From NCBI RefSeq assembly GCF_022539665.2, contig NC_081331.1, forward strand, positions 4,002,501-4,066,500: DNA of 64,000 nucleotides. Reading direction: 5' to 3'. The DNA is from Daphnia carinata. Lineage: Eukaryota; Arthropoda; Branchiopoda; Diplostraca; Daphniidae. The position numbers were made by a program, and so were the translations under genes. Positions 1 through 13,555 of this stretch are shown here, piece after piece; the stretch's first letter is position 1; every line of letters begins with the position of its first letter. A model generated the notes under the pieces. That model was not told the origin of the DNA. It saw only the letters and a list, made by a program, of their open reading frames with translations, and made no database searches.

Positions 1-856
1 CACTCGCACGTGAATTGAGTTGAAACATTCAAGCGTCCGTGAAATCTCAGCGCAATCACGAAACTTGGAAATTTCACTTAAAATGACGCAACGTGCTTTA
101 AACAAAAAAAAAATGTAAATGGAATTGCTTCGGTGTTATTGGCTTAGATATTGAACAGGGCGTCGGCTGCTGTTAGCGTCTCCTCCCTTGAACCGTTCAA
201 TTCGACGCCCTTTATCAAATAGGACCTAATAATTTTATTAGTTTTTTTGCAATAAAAAAAAAGGAAATTTCATTTTCATAATCTTAAAAAAATAAATAAA
301 ACCTTTTTCTTCATTGTAAAAAATGCCGCGTTTCTCGGGAATTTTCTCTTTCGGAATCTCTTCTTCGGGAGAAAGGAAAAAAGAAGTACATAACGGTCCA
401 GCAAGTTTATCTGACCGCTGTATAATAGACGGAGCGCTTCTCCATCTCGTTTTTTTTCCAGAAAAAAAATGCTGCTGAATAAATATCAGGTAGAGAGGGC
501 GTAGCAAATGGCAGCGTTGCGGCTTTCTCATAAATTACAGCTCAATATTCGTTTTCTACGGTCTCTGCTTATGGCTCTTACGGTCCGCAAAAGGGAGAAA
601 ACTCGAGAGATGCTGTAGGGCTAGAAATGTGTGTATGCTACAAGACCTAATGATCCTATGCCTATAGAAAGACCCCTCGGGTTTATTATTCCAGGCGGTC
701 TGAGGTTCTCACGGTGTGCATAAGTAAAATCATTTTTTAAAAAATTCTTTTAATTTTTCTTTGTTGTCTAATGATATAATATGTTATTAGTAAAAAAAAA
801 ATGGTGTGATGGTTTTCTTAGTAAAAAAATTTTTTAACATTTTTTTTATGTTCCAG

Positions 857-1082
857 GAGGTGACCTGGAATTCAAGGAATTTCCGTTGGCCATCCGCTGA
901 AAATTGTGCGCCAACGTGATACACGAAGGCATCTGTCAACATCACGTTAGCGAAGCTTTGAGCAAAAAAAGAAAATGCCGTCACGGTTCCTGACCCTTTG
1001 GTCGATGCTGGCCAAGCCCAGTCACCAGTCAACTGGCAATACCAAGAAAAAGAATAAGAAAGACACTTCAACATCACAACAG
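857..1082 (+). CDS. caskin: Caskin-like exon 1 (5' UTR 857-974, coding 975-1,082)
   Basis: A pyrimidine-rich acceptor (tttatgttccag) ends at 856 and a strong donor (CAACAG|GTAAGC) follows 1,082. The reading frame starts with ATG at 975 and gives 36 codons beginning MPSRFLTLWSMLAKPS, then a lysine-rich KKKNKK stretch, ending in phase 0. An in-frame TAG at 948-950 shows that the sequence before the ATG is 5' UTR in this frame. I assign it to the Caskin gene by strand, phase and coding look only. It has no recognisable domain. Confidence 0.5.
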
Positions 1083-3542
1083 GTAAGCTGTTGGCGTGTG
1101 TTTTGACCATTTCTTTCTCTATAAGAGAATTTTTTTGGTTTAAGAGGAAGACTGTCATATGAATTCAGATAAGGACGCACAAAATCTTGTCCATTAAATA
1201 TTTTTGGTGTTGTTTGCGGACGTGAATTCTCTGGCGGGATGTTTCCTTGAAGTCCGTTCGTCTTTTTTCTTTTTCTTTGTTCACGTCCTTCGAAAATGTT
1301 CAATCGTGCGCATCGTCCCGTGTCCGATTGCTTGGAACTGCCTAAACAGGGACCGGCAAAAAAAAACAATCACGAGTCGGTGTATTCTACTTTTAGTTTT
1401 TTTCCTTTATCGTTCGTTTTATTTTATTTTATTTTTATTTTTGGGAAAGTTTTCCATTTGTGTTGAGACGCGAGATTAAGTTGACCGTCTATGCGATACG
1501 GCCACTTGCGTAGTGCCTTTGTCTAATGGCCGTTTGGCTATCTCGTTTTTACGTTTCTAGTTGTGCAAAATGAATGGGTCACATCTTTTTTTTTTTTTGG
1601 GTTGCCCAAATGGCCAGTTGTATAACAAAAGCGAATAGTCCACTGTGTTGTTAGGCATTTTGAATTGTGGGACATTTGAATGTCTGTTCAATTGCTGAAT
1701 TGTAACTGAAAATGTAGGACACTTTGTTTCTTTTTTTTTTTCGCTGGTTAAAGGGTCGAACCGGTTTGCTGTTTCGGGTTAGGTTTTCGAATGTTGTGCG
1801 TACAGTTCTCTACAGAAAAGAATGTTGAGAAAGAAATTCGTATTACAGAATCGAAAAACATCGGCGGGAAAGTTTGTGTTGGACACCATCGAAAAAAAAG
1901 AACCTTCGCTTTTTCTGATTATGGGAACACTCGGACCGTACATGCAAACATTTACAGAGTTATGTAGAGAACGGGCCATTGCAATGGGCAGACGAAAGTT
2001 TAAAAAATGTGTTTTCTTTAAAATAAAAAAGATGTATTTTTTTATTATGCAGAATGGGGTCTCGTAAAAGTTAAAAGAAAAGCGTTTCGATGACGACACA
2101 CGTCGCTACCATTCTCACACCTGTTTTCGAAAATAAAATGCAAATCCATAAATAGGATTGGGCTGTCATAAGTAATTTACGATTAGACACAATCGCGATA
2201 CGTCCCTACAAATATTTCCAGCTCGTATTTTATTTTATTTTATTTTCTAATTTTGTTTGGTGGGAAGATGGGACAGCCTCACCTTCTTCATAACACGTTA
2301 GCTCCCCCCACTCTTTTGGCGTAAATTGGTTCATTGTTCCCTTGTAATTATTGTCCCGCTTCTTCTCTTTTTTTTTCTTGTTTAAAGGAAAGGTCTACTT
2401 TTTTTTTTCTCTTTCAGTTCATGGGTGTTCCCTTTCGGGATAAGTTCAAACATGTGTGGAATGAACGCCGACATTATGAGCGACTTTCTCTTGAAGTTAT
2501 CCTTTATTTTTAAAGCAAAAAATGTCGGATTTTGAATGCCATTTGCCTTTCAGGTTACAATAGCTGCGATCAGAAACGTAAATCAGTAAAAAAAAAAACT
2601 ATAAAAATATGATGGGAGTCGTCTGAAGACATTGATGAAAGATACATTTATAGCAATTTAACTGCTGGATAGTATCCATCCCTTTTATATGAATGTATTG
2701 GCCCTTGAGCATCTCCTAATATCTTATTCCATCTGTTTTTTGTTGTTGTTGAAACAACCGAAATACTGTTGCTGCGGTTCCTAGGGCGGGGTAATCTTGT
2801 TACGTGATCTACGAGGTTGTCTTTATAAAAGGAATAGTGTTATAAAAAACAAAATAGTGGCTGAATATAACAAAGCGATACGCAGTGAAATGAATTGGAA
2901 AAGTTGAACGCGTGACGGCTATGACGGGCGTGGCTTCTATCGCCGAATGATTTCCAATTTTGTCTTCAGTGGGATTTTGAAATTGCGTTGGAGATGAAAC
3001 AAAACAAGGAAAGAAGATTGGGGTGGCTGTTTTTTGGAAACATTTTTATTCACACGAGGGAATCGGAAGGGCGTGGCACGCGACGGCAAGGAGGGTTCAA
3101 ACGAGCCATGAAAGTGGTCTATCGTCGACATGTGAACGAGGAAACAAAAGAAAAAGGGGCCTTGTTTGATTATTGGGTTTGTGGTCCCGTGTAGTAGATT
3201 ATCGATCACACGCGGTGGGAAATGATTTAGAACACGGTAATAGTAAAGTGTCGTGTTTCAATGAAAATCCTTATTAATAAGCAGAGAAAATATACTAACG
3301 GGTTACTTAAATAACAATCTATCATCTTTCATTGCGTTAATTTTTTGTTGTTGTAAACTTTATTATACGAGAAAGGTTGGAGGGGAGGGGGGAGGGATTT
3401 ATACGTGTTATTTGATACCGTCTTTTTCTTTTGGCGGTCACCGTTCACGCGGTGCCACTTTTACCGCGAATTCATTCGGCTGGAAATAAAGGCCACGACC
3501 ATCCATCAAAAATAGTTTCTCTTTCGTCAGAAGAACAAGGTG

Positions 3543-3580
<38 letters not shown>

Positions 3581-6500
3581 GATCTTTTTTTCTTTTCAAA
3601 TCATTTCGAAAATTCGATTTGAAAAAAAAAAAAAAAAAGAATTTGACGAACAAGTCTTTTTTTTTTTAAAGAAATGATTTACCGCATTTTACAAAACTCG
3701 CGGCATTGATGGATGTTTGGGGTTTACCGATGTCTCGAAATATCAAACATCTTGTTGGAGGAGTTCGGGATGAGACTCCCAACCACACCGATGATGAATT
3801 GAATTTGATTGCCTTTAGAGACAGGGCTGGCTTGATTGGTTTGCATATTTCTGATGCCGTGAAGGGCTGCTGACACGGGCACGGGGGTTGTATGAATCGG
3901 TTAACAAAAGCAACCGCCATTGCTCTTTGATATGATTGAACACACTTCAACAAGTCTCCGTGGAACGTGGGAGTTTTTGTGGGAGAATAATAAATAAATA
4001 AAAAAAAGGGGTTCAAAATGAATAAAGAAAAAAAAAAATTCTTGGTTAGTTGGCAGTCATGAAACTTTATTCTCGCATAGTAACGGTAAAAATATGGTAA
4101 TTCGATTGACGATTAGAACGTACGGCATGTCGCCTGGGAAGAGAAAAAAATGTCGATGTTGGCCTAATATGAAGGGAATTATTGAAGGCGGGGCTTCGTT
4201 ACGTGATTGACGTCATACCTATTGGAATGCCGCTAGCGTAATAGAAACTAGATACATCGTGTAGGATTACGGTATATTAATAGACTGTATAATAAATAGT
4301 TGAAGAAGGACACACACACACACAAATTGGGCTGAGACAGAGAAAGTACCGTACTAGACATCCACCTTCTCTATTATTATCATTATTCCACATTTTAAAT
4401 AGGGACGAAAAAAATGTTTATTTTTTTTCTGGCACCGTATAAGGGATACTCATTGTGTCATTTTTTTCTTTGCTGTCGGCGAACTCTCGGCTTCAACTTG
4501 GCTCCCTTTTTTTTTTTTTTTTTTTACTCTCTCTCTTTTTTTAACTCAAAAGCTTTGCCGACTCAAAGCCTCTCCGACGGACTCCCTGCACAACAAAAGC
4601 CAGTTTTCCTTCTTCTTTCTATTCTCCCATTATTTTCACCATATTCGTTTTTTTTTTTAAGAAAGCTCCAGCTGGAAAATAAAATTCCTATCGACAGGAC
4701 GGGCAAAAAAAACTTATTGCATATCAGGTGCGTTAGCGCGTCGTGATTCTCTCCTCACACCCTCTTGTCTTTCTTTCTTCCCCCTCACCACAATTCTAGA
4801 AGGATGTGCATAATAAATGATACCGGAGAACGCACAGATGAAGGGAAGAATTCCTTAAGAAACATCACCCGAGGTCTCGCAGAGGGCGACACGGACCTTG
4901 TACGTAACACAAAAGAAAATTTCTGTTTTGTATGCGTGTGTGTGTTAATGCTTTATATTAAGCATGAAAGACGTTGTTTTCATTTTTGCCCTTTCCAAAC
5001 GAGGAAGCAAAACTGAAATGGACATTTTTTTTTTTTTATAATGTTATAGAAATTTTTGAATTGAATGGGCTGGCATTTAAAGACGTGAATGTTTTTGGGA
5101 GGGCGATTGAGGTCTTTAGCTCATCGAAATAAAATGTCGCTGAAACACGGTCACGTTTTTTGATATTTTTATTTTTGTTGGGAAATTTTAGTTTTCTTGC
5201 CTTTTGATTTGTAACCGGAGGGACAGTTTCTATTAAATCTTTTTTTTTTTTCGTTTTTCTTTCTTTTAATAGCTTTTTATGTTCTCTTTTTTGATTCGTG
5301 CGAATTGAGGTCGAACCGTCATCTGCGCTGTCCAGAGAAGCTCTCCCTCCCAATGATTTGTCTCGTTGTCTGTTTTAATCGCAATCAAGTCGAGAGTCTT
5401 TCCCCTTCTTTTTGTTGTTAGGTTTCCCACCCGTCGCGTTGAATCTCACACCGGGTTGTCCCCTATATTTCTCCCACCAACCCACTCTCTACCTATCGTC
5501 TTCAGTAGTTTACTATGGTCAGCACTGTGCATCCTTTTTTTTATGTCCTGTAGGTTTTTTTTTTTCCTTCTCGGTTACACGTTTGTTATACCTGGCCCTC
5601 GCTATATAACCGCGGGAGGAATTCTTCTTTCGTAATCGGGAATTCGCGCCGGGCGTTACGCTGAGCCACTCGTCCACAAACACAAACGATTTCATGCATT
5701 TTTTTTTTTCATTTCAATGCCGACTCGGTTGTATTTTACAGGTCGTTTTTTTTTTTTTAAACATTTCTTTTGGATTTCGTGACTTTATCGTGTGCTGCCA
5801 TCTAGCGACGAATTGCTCATTTTTTTCCCTTTTCAATTCTAAATGGAACGGGCGGATCATAAAAGGAAATTGCACGCAAAGTGACAACCAGTGGGCGACA
5901 AAAAGGGAATGTAGGCCGTTTGAAGTTGATGAATGTTTGACGTTATTTGGCTCGTAAAAAAAAAAATTTCCTACGCGCGACTTTGTGAACTAGAAAGAGA
6001 CACACGCACGCACACACGTATGTTCACTCTGTCACGCAAGAACGGACAGCAGTCAAGCCTTTCTTTTCATCCAAAGACTTTCTCTCTAATTTTTTTTTGC
6101 TGCCTAAAATAGAAAAATATTAAATTCGACTTAAAAGATTAATTAAATTATTAATACTCCATTCATTTTTAGAGCTATTGTGCAGCTTGATTTACATCGC
6201 ATTATAAGTTAATAGCATTAAATAAAACCTATAAACATCCCGGAGCTATAAACTATGTGATGTTCATTCGTTTATTCCTTCGCGCAATAATAAGCTTTAA
6301 AAGAAAATTATTTTTTAGACTTGTGGAAGAGCGGGGGGGGGGGGATTAAAAGCTGACGAGTCACGAATCTTTTTCTTTTTTCCTTTAATGTAAATTTCAC
6401 ACGTGAACGCGATTGGGGGAGGGTAGGGTGTGTAATTTGAAAAAAATCCTTGATATGTGTGCACACACGGATGTATATATATATAGACGTCTGAACACAC

Positions 6501-9500
6501 AATAAAGAGGATGAAAATGTTTACGGATAGACAGGCCATGGCCGGCCATTGAACTGACATCTCAATTTCATCCTTTTTTTTCTATATATATTTAATTTTT
6601 GTGTTAATACTTGTATCGCTGTTGGACTGTTATAGACTATGCTCCTTAGTAGTCTTTCGATCGACATTTGAGTTGAGCTGATTATAATAAATAAATATAT
6701 TATACCGGTCTGGAAATGCACAACGTCTCTATTCAGGCACAGACTCGCAGCTCCATAACTGTAAAATAAATAAATTTTTTTTTTTTTTAAATCAGAGAAC
6801 CAAAATAAGAAATTGTTTACATCGTTGGCCGTTGGTTTTCCATTTCTTCACAATTTTTGTTTTTTTATTGTAACAACTATCCCTAGTTTTCTCTGTGAAT
6901 AAAAACAAATAACAACTTTCATTGTGGTTGTTGTGGTACGTGGCTTCTGCCAATAAATGCGAGCAGTAAAGGAATGCGTGTGCCTTTTTTGATGATAGAA
7001 AACTGATTATAAATTCTAATGGACTCCGTGATAGCCGATATTTTTATATTATCCTAGGGGATACATTTCCATTGTTTTTTTTGTTTCTGGTTTGGTTCAC
7101 CTTTTTTTTTTTATGACCACTGGGAGTTTCTTTTTATTATTTTTATTAGTTTATTATTTGTTTTTCTCATGTTCTTTTTATTCATTTCTCTTTTTTTCTG
7201 AATTTCAAATTACAGGTTCACTACCGACCGGGCTTTATGCCGGTCATTCCGATCTATGGCGAAGATATTACAACCACCAGTGGCAGCACCAGAAGCGTCC
7301 GTGATGAAGGTAAAAAAAAAATCGCAGTTTCCTTTATGAATATAGAATTATTTTTGGTTGCTGTAGTTATTTGTTATAGCATCGTTATCGGCTTTCTTTA
7401 AATGATGTCTTTTACCGATCCGATCGAGTTCATATTCACGCCGCTAGATGGCATGACTCATCGCGTCAATATCTTTGTTTTTCTTTCTGAATTTCGCCGT
7501 AGAAATTTCGGGCCGGTTGTGCAGCTCAATCTTCCCCTGTTTGTTGTTGTTGCGTTGTCCACACAAAGCTGTCCGAGCTCTTTTGACTCAGCTTTTGCCG
7601 CTGTTAAGCAATTGTAATGATGAGGAATATTTTTTTTTTCTCTCCCCTCATCCCATCCGTTGGGCTGTGCTTGTTTTTCTTACGTGCTGCGGTCTATTGG
7701 CTTACCAAAGGCCGGGTAAAAAAAAAAAAAAAAGGAAGGGGGGGGAGGAACGTCGGAGATGAGCGGATGTCACTTTGCTACTAAGCGAAGGTAAAAATCG
7801 CCGTCGTCATCGTGCGGAGGAAGGAACTTAGACGAAGAAAAAACACACACATAAACATAAAAACACATCGAGTTAAAAAAGACGACAGGGTCGAAAGTTG
7901 CAGTAGAAATGCAGACGGGGGAAAGGAAGAAGAAAAAAAAAAGAGCAGCGGGAGCCAGCTGTGAGAGGCGAACTGTATGCCGTGGCGTCTGTTTGTTAAT
8001 TTATGAAGACGAGCCAGTGAGACAGCCACGTACAAACAAAAGGAGGAGGAAAGAAAAAAAAAAAAGCGCAGAGACTTCCTTTTTTAGACGAGTTAGCAAA
8101 GGCACGTGCCCTTATATTTCCCTTTCTCATAGCAGAGTTGTGTATTTTATACCCCCCACTCTCCTCTTGGGCTCTGTTTCACCATTTAAGCTGCTATTCT
8201 ACACTCCGAAATCTAAGCCGGAAAGTCTTCCGCTTTATTTCTTTAAACGTCTTTCACGTCTTAGCGCCACTTCCATTTTTCTTTACATCATTCTCTCACA
8301 AAAATAAAAAGATGAGAATAATAGAGAATGAAGATGAGAAGAAGAGACAAATAAAAACAAAAACGGTTCATTTCGACGTTTTGCTTGCAAGCTAATATGA
8401 CGAACAGAGTGGATAATAACTAATTATCCTAGTTTCTGGAATATTATTTTGTACGCACTCGTCCCTCTTCGACTTCCTCATAGTCCAATTAGGTTGGGCG
8501 ACTTGTTTTAATCTTTTTGTGTGTGTTTCCATCGAGCTCAGAACTGACAGTCAGAGGATTTTCAAATCAATGATCCATTTTCCTAATGCAAGTTTGAGAA
8601 AATATTTCTCCCTTCGTATTCTACACGCAAGCGGGACGACAAAAGAAAACTGGGGGACAGCAGCGCGTCCCCCCACTTCCTAACGGGAGCGACGCTTTAG
8701 CCTTGTGATGATGTATGTAGGCCGAACTTGTCATTGACAAATGTGGAGGGCGTGGCTGTGGCTAGAGGCAATCGAGCGAAATGGACCCCGAATATATTTT
8801 TATATATTTCCACCCCACATCTTTCATTTTCTAGAATTCTTTTTTTTTTCTGTTATTGTTTCCGCGGTCTGGGAATCGTGTGAAAAACAAAATTATTTTT
8901 TTGTTTGCTTTTAAAAGTTTGTTTTGGAAATAACCGCGCCAAATTTGAAAGAGCTAAGATATAAAGTACAAGTCATTTATCGATCTGCGCACTTTTTTTT
9001 TCCCTTTGGGCGCGATCGATAACATTGGCGTGAACAAATACCTTCTCCGAGCCCAAGCCGTAAAACATCACAAGGCTTCTTATTACATACGTACGTGTAG
9101 AGGCTTCTCCTTAAGCAGCTAAAGAACTCGTGCACTTTTCTCCGTGACCAGATATTATTCTGTGGTCTCTACACACCGTGACGTGAGGAAAAAAAAAGGC
9201 CTCCCTCACACCTCCTCCCCCCCCTATTCGTTGTCATTATCATTAAGGGAAACGACTGCGATGCCCTCTTCCATCATGTGTATTGTTCTCGCGCTATCAT
9301 CTCATAAATACTCGCAACGATTTGTATTACGCACACATAAACAAACTAGCAAACAACTTTGTTTTGCTTTCATTCCCTTGCGTCCGGGACTAATGGTTTA
9401 TATGAGTCACATCCCCCTCTTCTTCTCGGCCGCGTGAATAATTTAGTATCAAAAATGATTTCCTTAACTCTTAAGAGGCCGTCCTCCCCCCAAACCCGGA

Positions 9501-12500
9501 TGTGGCGTCATCATCCAGTAAGAGTTTCAAGTTTTTTTCTTCTTTGCAATGGACGCTACAGTCAAATTATGAACGAGGATTATTCGCATTGAATGAATTT
9601 ATACAAATGACGTCGGTAGAAAATGTTGGTCTGTGTGTTTCTTTTTTTTTTTTTTTATGGAACTAACAAAAGAAAAAAAAGGGGGGAGGGTATGGATAAA
9701 GTCGAGTACATTAAGAGGACGTAAGAGAGCTACTGGCGCTGTACGACGCATTTAACCGAGGAGATTATGTGTTCTCTCGATCGTCGCCCGTTTTTGTGTA
9801 TCGCAGAGGCTTGTTGCAATCGGCTGCGAATAAACGTACAGATAGGGAAGAGGATGAAGAAAAAAAGAAAGAATGAGAAAACAGGAGGGGGAGATGGTAG
9901 AGATGATAAAAGAGAGCTATGACTAGAGAGAGAGAGAGAGGGGAGACTGCGCGACGTCGACGACGCCGTACAGTAACCATGGTGTATAACCAATCTCTCC
10001 CCCCTCTGTATTCATCAGTCGCCCAGCAGAGTCCAGCAACGCCAAAAGCTTGTTCCAGTTTCTCTCTTTTTTTCCATTTCTTTCTTTTCATTTTTGAAAA
10101 AAAAAAAGGAAGAAACAAAACATTTGCGACGTACGTTCGTTTTTTTTTTTCTTTGTTGGCTTCGTCCTTCTTTTTTGTGGATACAACTTCCTCAGTTCAA
10201 AACCAGTGACATTTAAATTATCGTTCGGAGAACGCCCCAAAATAAATCGGCAGAATTGTGATACTGTCACGAACATTGCACGCAGAAAAGGTGAGCGCGT
10301 TTTCATCTTTTTTGTTTTGTTTTAAAGAAAAGCGTTTCTTTTCAATTGATGGACTTTTTTGTGGATGTAAAACGTGACGAATAAAAACGTTGCTGTTTTA
10401 ATGCGTGTGTGTGTGTGTCCCGATCCGGTGTAGAGCGCATGTAACACCGTGAGCGAAACAATTCAACTTAGGAGAGGCCACACGCGCATTTATTATCCGC
10501 TGCACGCAAACGGCGCCAGTATAGTTTTTTTTTTCTTCTTCACTTCGTCTATTGTGTAAACGACCCGTTTTCCATATCCTTTTTGATGCTCACGCACGTT
10601 TTTTTTTGTTTTCGGGACGTTCGTATTTTTCTTAATTTTTTTTTGTGTCTTGATTGCGGAATAAAAGGTAGACAATCAGCGAGACTAATAAGGATTTTAA
10701 TGCAGAATTTGATAGAGAAATCACGCGGTTTTCTATTTTCTTCTCGCTTTTTTTTTTTGTTAAAAAAAAAAATTCTTATTTGATAAATTTCTTGTTGTTG
10801 TTTTCGTGTTTGGCCTCTGCTTAACGTCTGCCAGTTAGGCGTCTGTTTTTTCCTTTTTTATTTGATAAGAATTTTTCTTTTTCTTTCTGAATAAACAAAC
10901 CAGACGCCGCCGCTTTTAGTAAATCAATAATCTGAATTTGTAGGTTTTTTTTTTGCCCTCTTCATTTGTCCCGCCTTTGGGCCTGGCAAAGAAGTCTTTC
11001 AAGGCTGTCTCTTTATCTTCTAAGATCTAACAATATTATTTAAAAAGTTTCTTCTTTCACGAAATTATTGGACCTTTTTAAATCATATTTCATCCTTTTT
11101 TTAAAAAGAATTTATCCTCTTAAATTCAGTTTCAAGTCCATCTTGGTAACAACTATTCTTCTGGTGCATTTCTGAATTCTCAATATTCGTTTCTATGGTT
11201 TCTTTTGAATTTCGATCTTCTTTTTCTTTTGGAACATCCCAACGGACATTGCAGTCGCCCCGATTGTCCAACATTCTTGTTAGTTTTCCGCTGTTACCGT
11301 TGTTACATTTTTCACGACATTAACACAGATGGGACGTGTTCCAAACAACTTCTTTCTCGGTTATCCACCACCATGTTTATTATTATTATTTTTTTAATGT
11401 TATTCCACTTTTGGCGAATGTTGATGTCGCAGCATTTTCCACATCTCTTTGTAATGTTTGGCGAAAGAGAGAAAGGCATGTGCGATCATTTCTTTCTCTC
11501 TCTCCCTCTCCACTCATCAATAGCTTCTCTTTTGCTTTCCTCATCCGTTTTTTTTTCATGAATCTTTTTCCTAGTGGTCTCAGATTGAGAGAACCCTATG
11601 CTCTACCCACCCAGTTCTTTTGTTGTTGACGAACCGATCGATGGCGGGCCAGCTTTTTTGCTCCGGCTCTCGCTCTCTCTCTCTCTCTCTTTATAAATGT
11701 ATATACATCTAAGGCTATATAACAGCAGAGTGCTACAACTAAAAGAGGGGGGGGCGACTATAGGCCAGGAAATCTATACGTATCAAAGAATAGAGAAATA
11801 TGTGTTAGATCTACACAGAGTACTACTAGATTTAGAAAAGGAAGCACAGACACACACAAAATAAAAAGAAGGGGGGTCCCGATCGATCCGGATATAAAGC
11901 TCTTTTTTTTTTGTTCTGTCCTTCTTGATCCAGCACGATTTTTTTTTACTTCTTTATTACGTAGGGGGCCGAGGGATTGTCAGCTTTACGTGGGGGAGCC
12001 ACTGTTATGTTTCACTTAAGAATTGTTTAGGCGATCGCGCAACGGTGGATTGAACGAAACCCGGAAAGAAGAAGGGGATAAACAATGTCTGAGGTATTTG
12101 TGCGTGTGTGTGTGTGTGGGTCAAATTTAGCTTCAGTTGACATACCCACGGTACCTATTCGTTCTTCGAATTTCGATTTCAAAACATCCATACTGTGATG
12201 ATGATGAATTTGACTTCTGAAAACGCTGTTTGTTTTTACTCGTGAATCGATCATCATTGCGTTCGTGTTTATAGTGGAAGTAACACATCAGCCGAGGATG
12301 GAGTTGTCATTGAAGACACAAAAGATATCCATCATCGTCGCTCGGCCGGTTCGACTCCGATGTGAAGGGAGTCTGATCATTTTCATCATCCCGAGCGACA
12401 GTACAGAAAATAGGAAATTCTTTTTTTTTTTTTGTTGTTGTTGATGGTGGTGGACAAAACTATTCGTCTCCGTATTTGTCACGCTTTGATTCGCCAACAG

Positions 12501-13522
12501 GAAAAAAAAAAAAGAATTACGATCTATAGTCTTCATTGATGTAGCCACACAAGCTCGAATAGAAAGCGCTTATTAGTCTCTTGGTGTGTAATTATTTATT
12601 TATTGATGTTTTTTTTTTTCATTTTGGCAAAGCTCATCGTTTTTGTCAGGGGCGTTTCTATACCCAAATTTTTTTTTAAAAGCACATTGATTGATTAACG
12701 CGATTCAATCAAATCGTCCATCTTTTTCTGCAACGTGAAAACGCGGAAGCGCATTCTTCGATTTTACTTCCCACAAAAACAAATCAATTTGTATGAATGC
12801 GATTGATAGTCGAGGGATTTAAAAGACTATCGGCCGTTGAGAGGATTGACACTTTGGCTGTAACCCCTCCCCAATCCTCATATAGAGATCGATGTGTATT
12901 ACACATAATAACTCCTCGTGTATGTGAGGTGCCGGCGGTCAGTTTTTCATTAAATGCGGGCAAGCGATACATCTTGGGCTGTCGGTTGTACGGAAAACGG
13001 GCCACTCGTACGTGAAATTTTTCTTTTCTCCCTTTAGTCACGCGGCTAAAGAAACGGGGCGTCGATTCCAATAAGCCCGTGTGTGACAGGCCTCGTCAAT
13101 CTTTCCATTTACTTCTCCTCCCGACTCTTTCTTGTAAATCCCCTTGCGGGTGTTCTTGGTTCACGATCGATTATTGGTAGGATATTATTTTATATGTATT
13201 TTCAAACCGTCGGGAAACGAATATTTATGGCGGGGGTACTCTTCAGTTTCTGGCCTACAATATAATCCTTTCGCCTGCCTGCCACCGACAACACGATAGA
13301 CAAGAGTCAGACTGACAGACATAAAAACTGAATATAAAATGTATTGGGGGGAGGAAGAAGAAGAAGAAAAAAAATGTTTAAATGAAAAGCGGACACATCG
13401 GCGGCCGTTATTCAGTCGCAGGGACGCTGTTTTCGATTATACGAATAGACTGCGTGAAAATGGAATGCCTCGTTTGAACGAAGACGAATGAAGGAAAGTC
13501 ATAAAATCGTTTGAGATCCCCC

Positions 13523-13555
<33 letters not shown>

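Larger units (their letters stand above)
1083..7215 (+). other. Long first intron of the Caskin-like gene
   Basis: About 6.1 kb of AT-rich intron. It holds TTTTA pentamer runs (about 1,418-1,440 and 2,228-2,245), a 27-base A run (3,550-3,576), a G-rich tract (3,377-3,396), a (CA)n run near 4,312-4,325, a CTCF-like site (5,794-5,808), and an unexplained 66-codon open frame at 3,672-3,873. I see no RNA gene or transposon protein. Confidence 0.6.

Noticed and set aside
1822-2067. Plus-strand open frame of 81 codons with an acceptor-like tattacag inside
   Set aside because: The opposite strand is equally open, the frame ends in Lys/Phe homopolymer translation, and no donor or family support exists.
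12784-13071. Overlapping open frames on both strands in intron 2
   Set aside because: No splice sites in phase with Caskin exons and no recognisable motifs. Probably chance in a less AT-rich patch.
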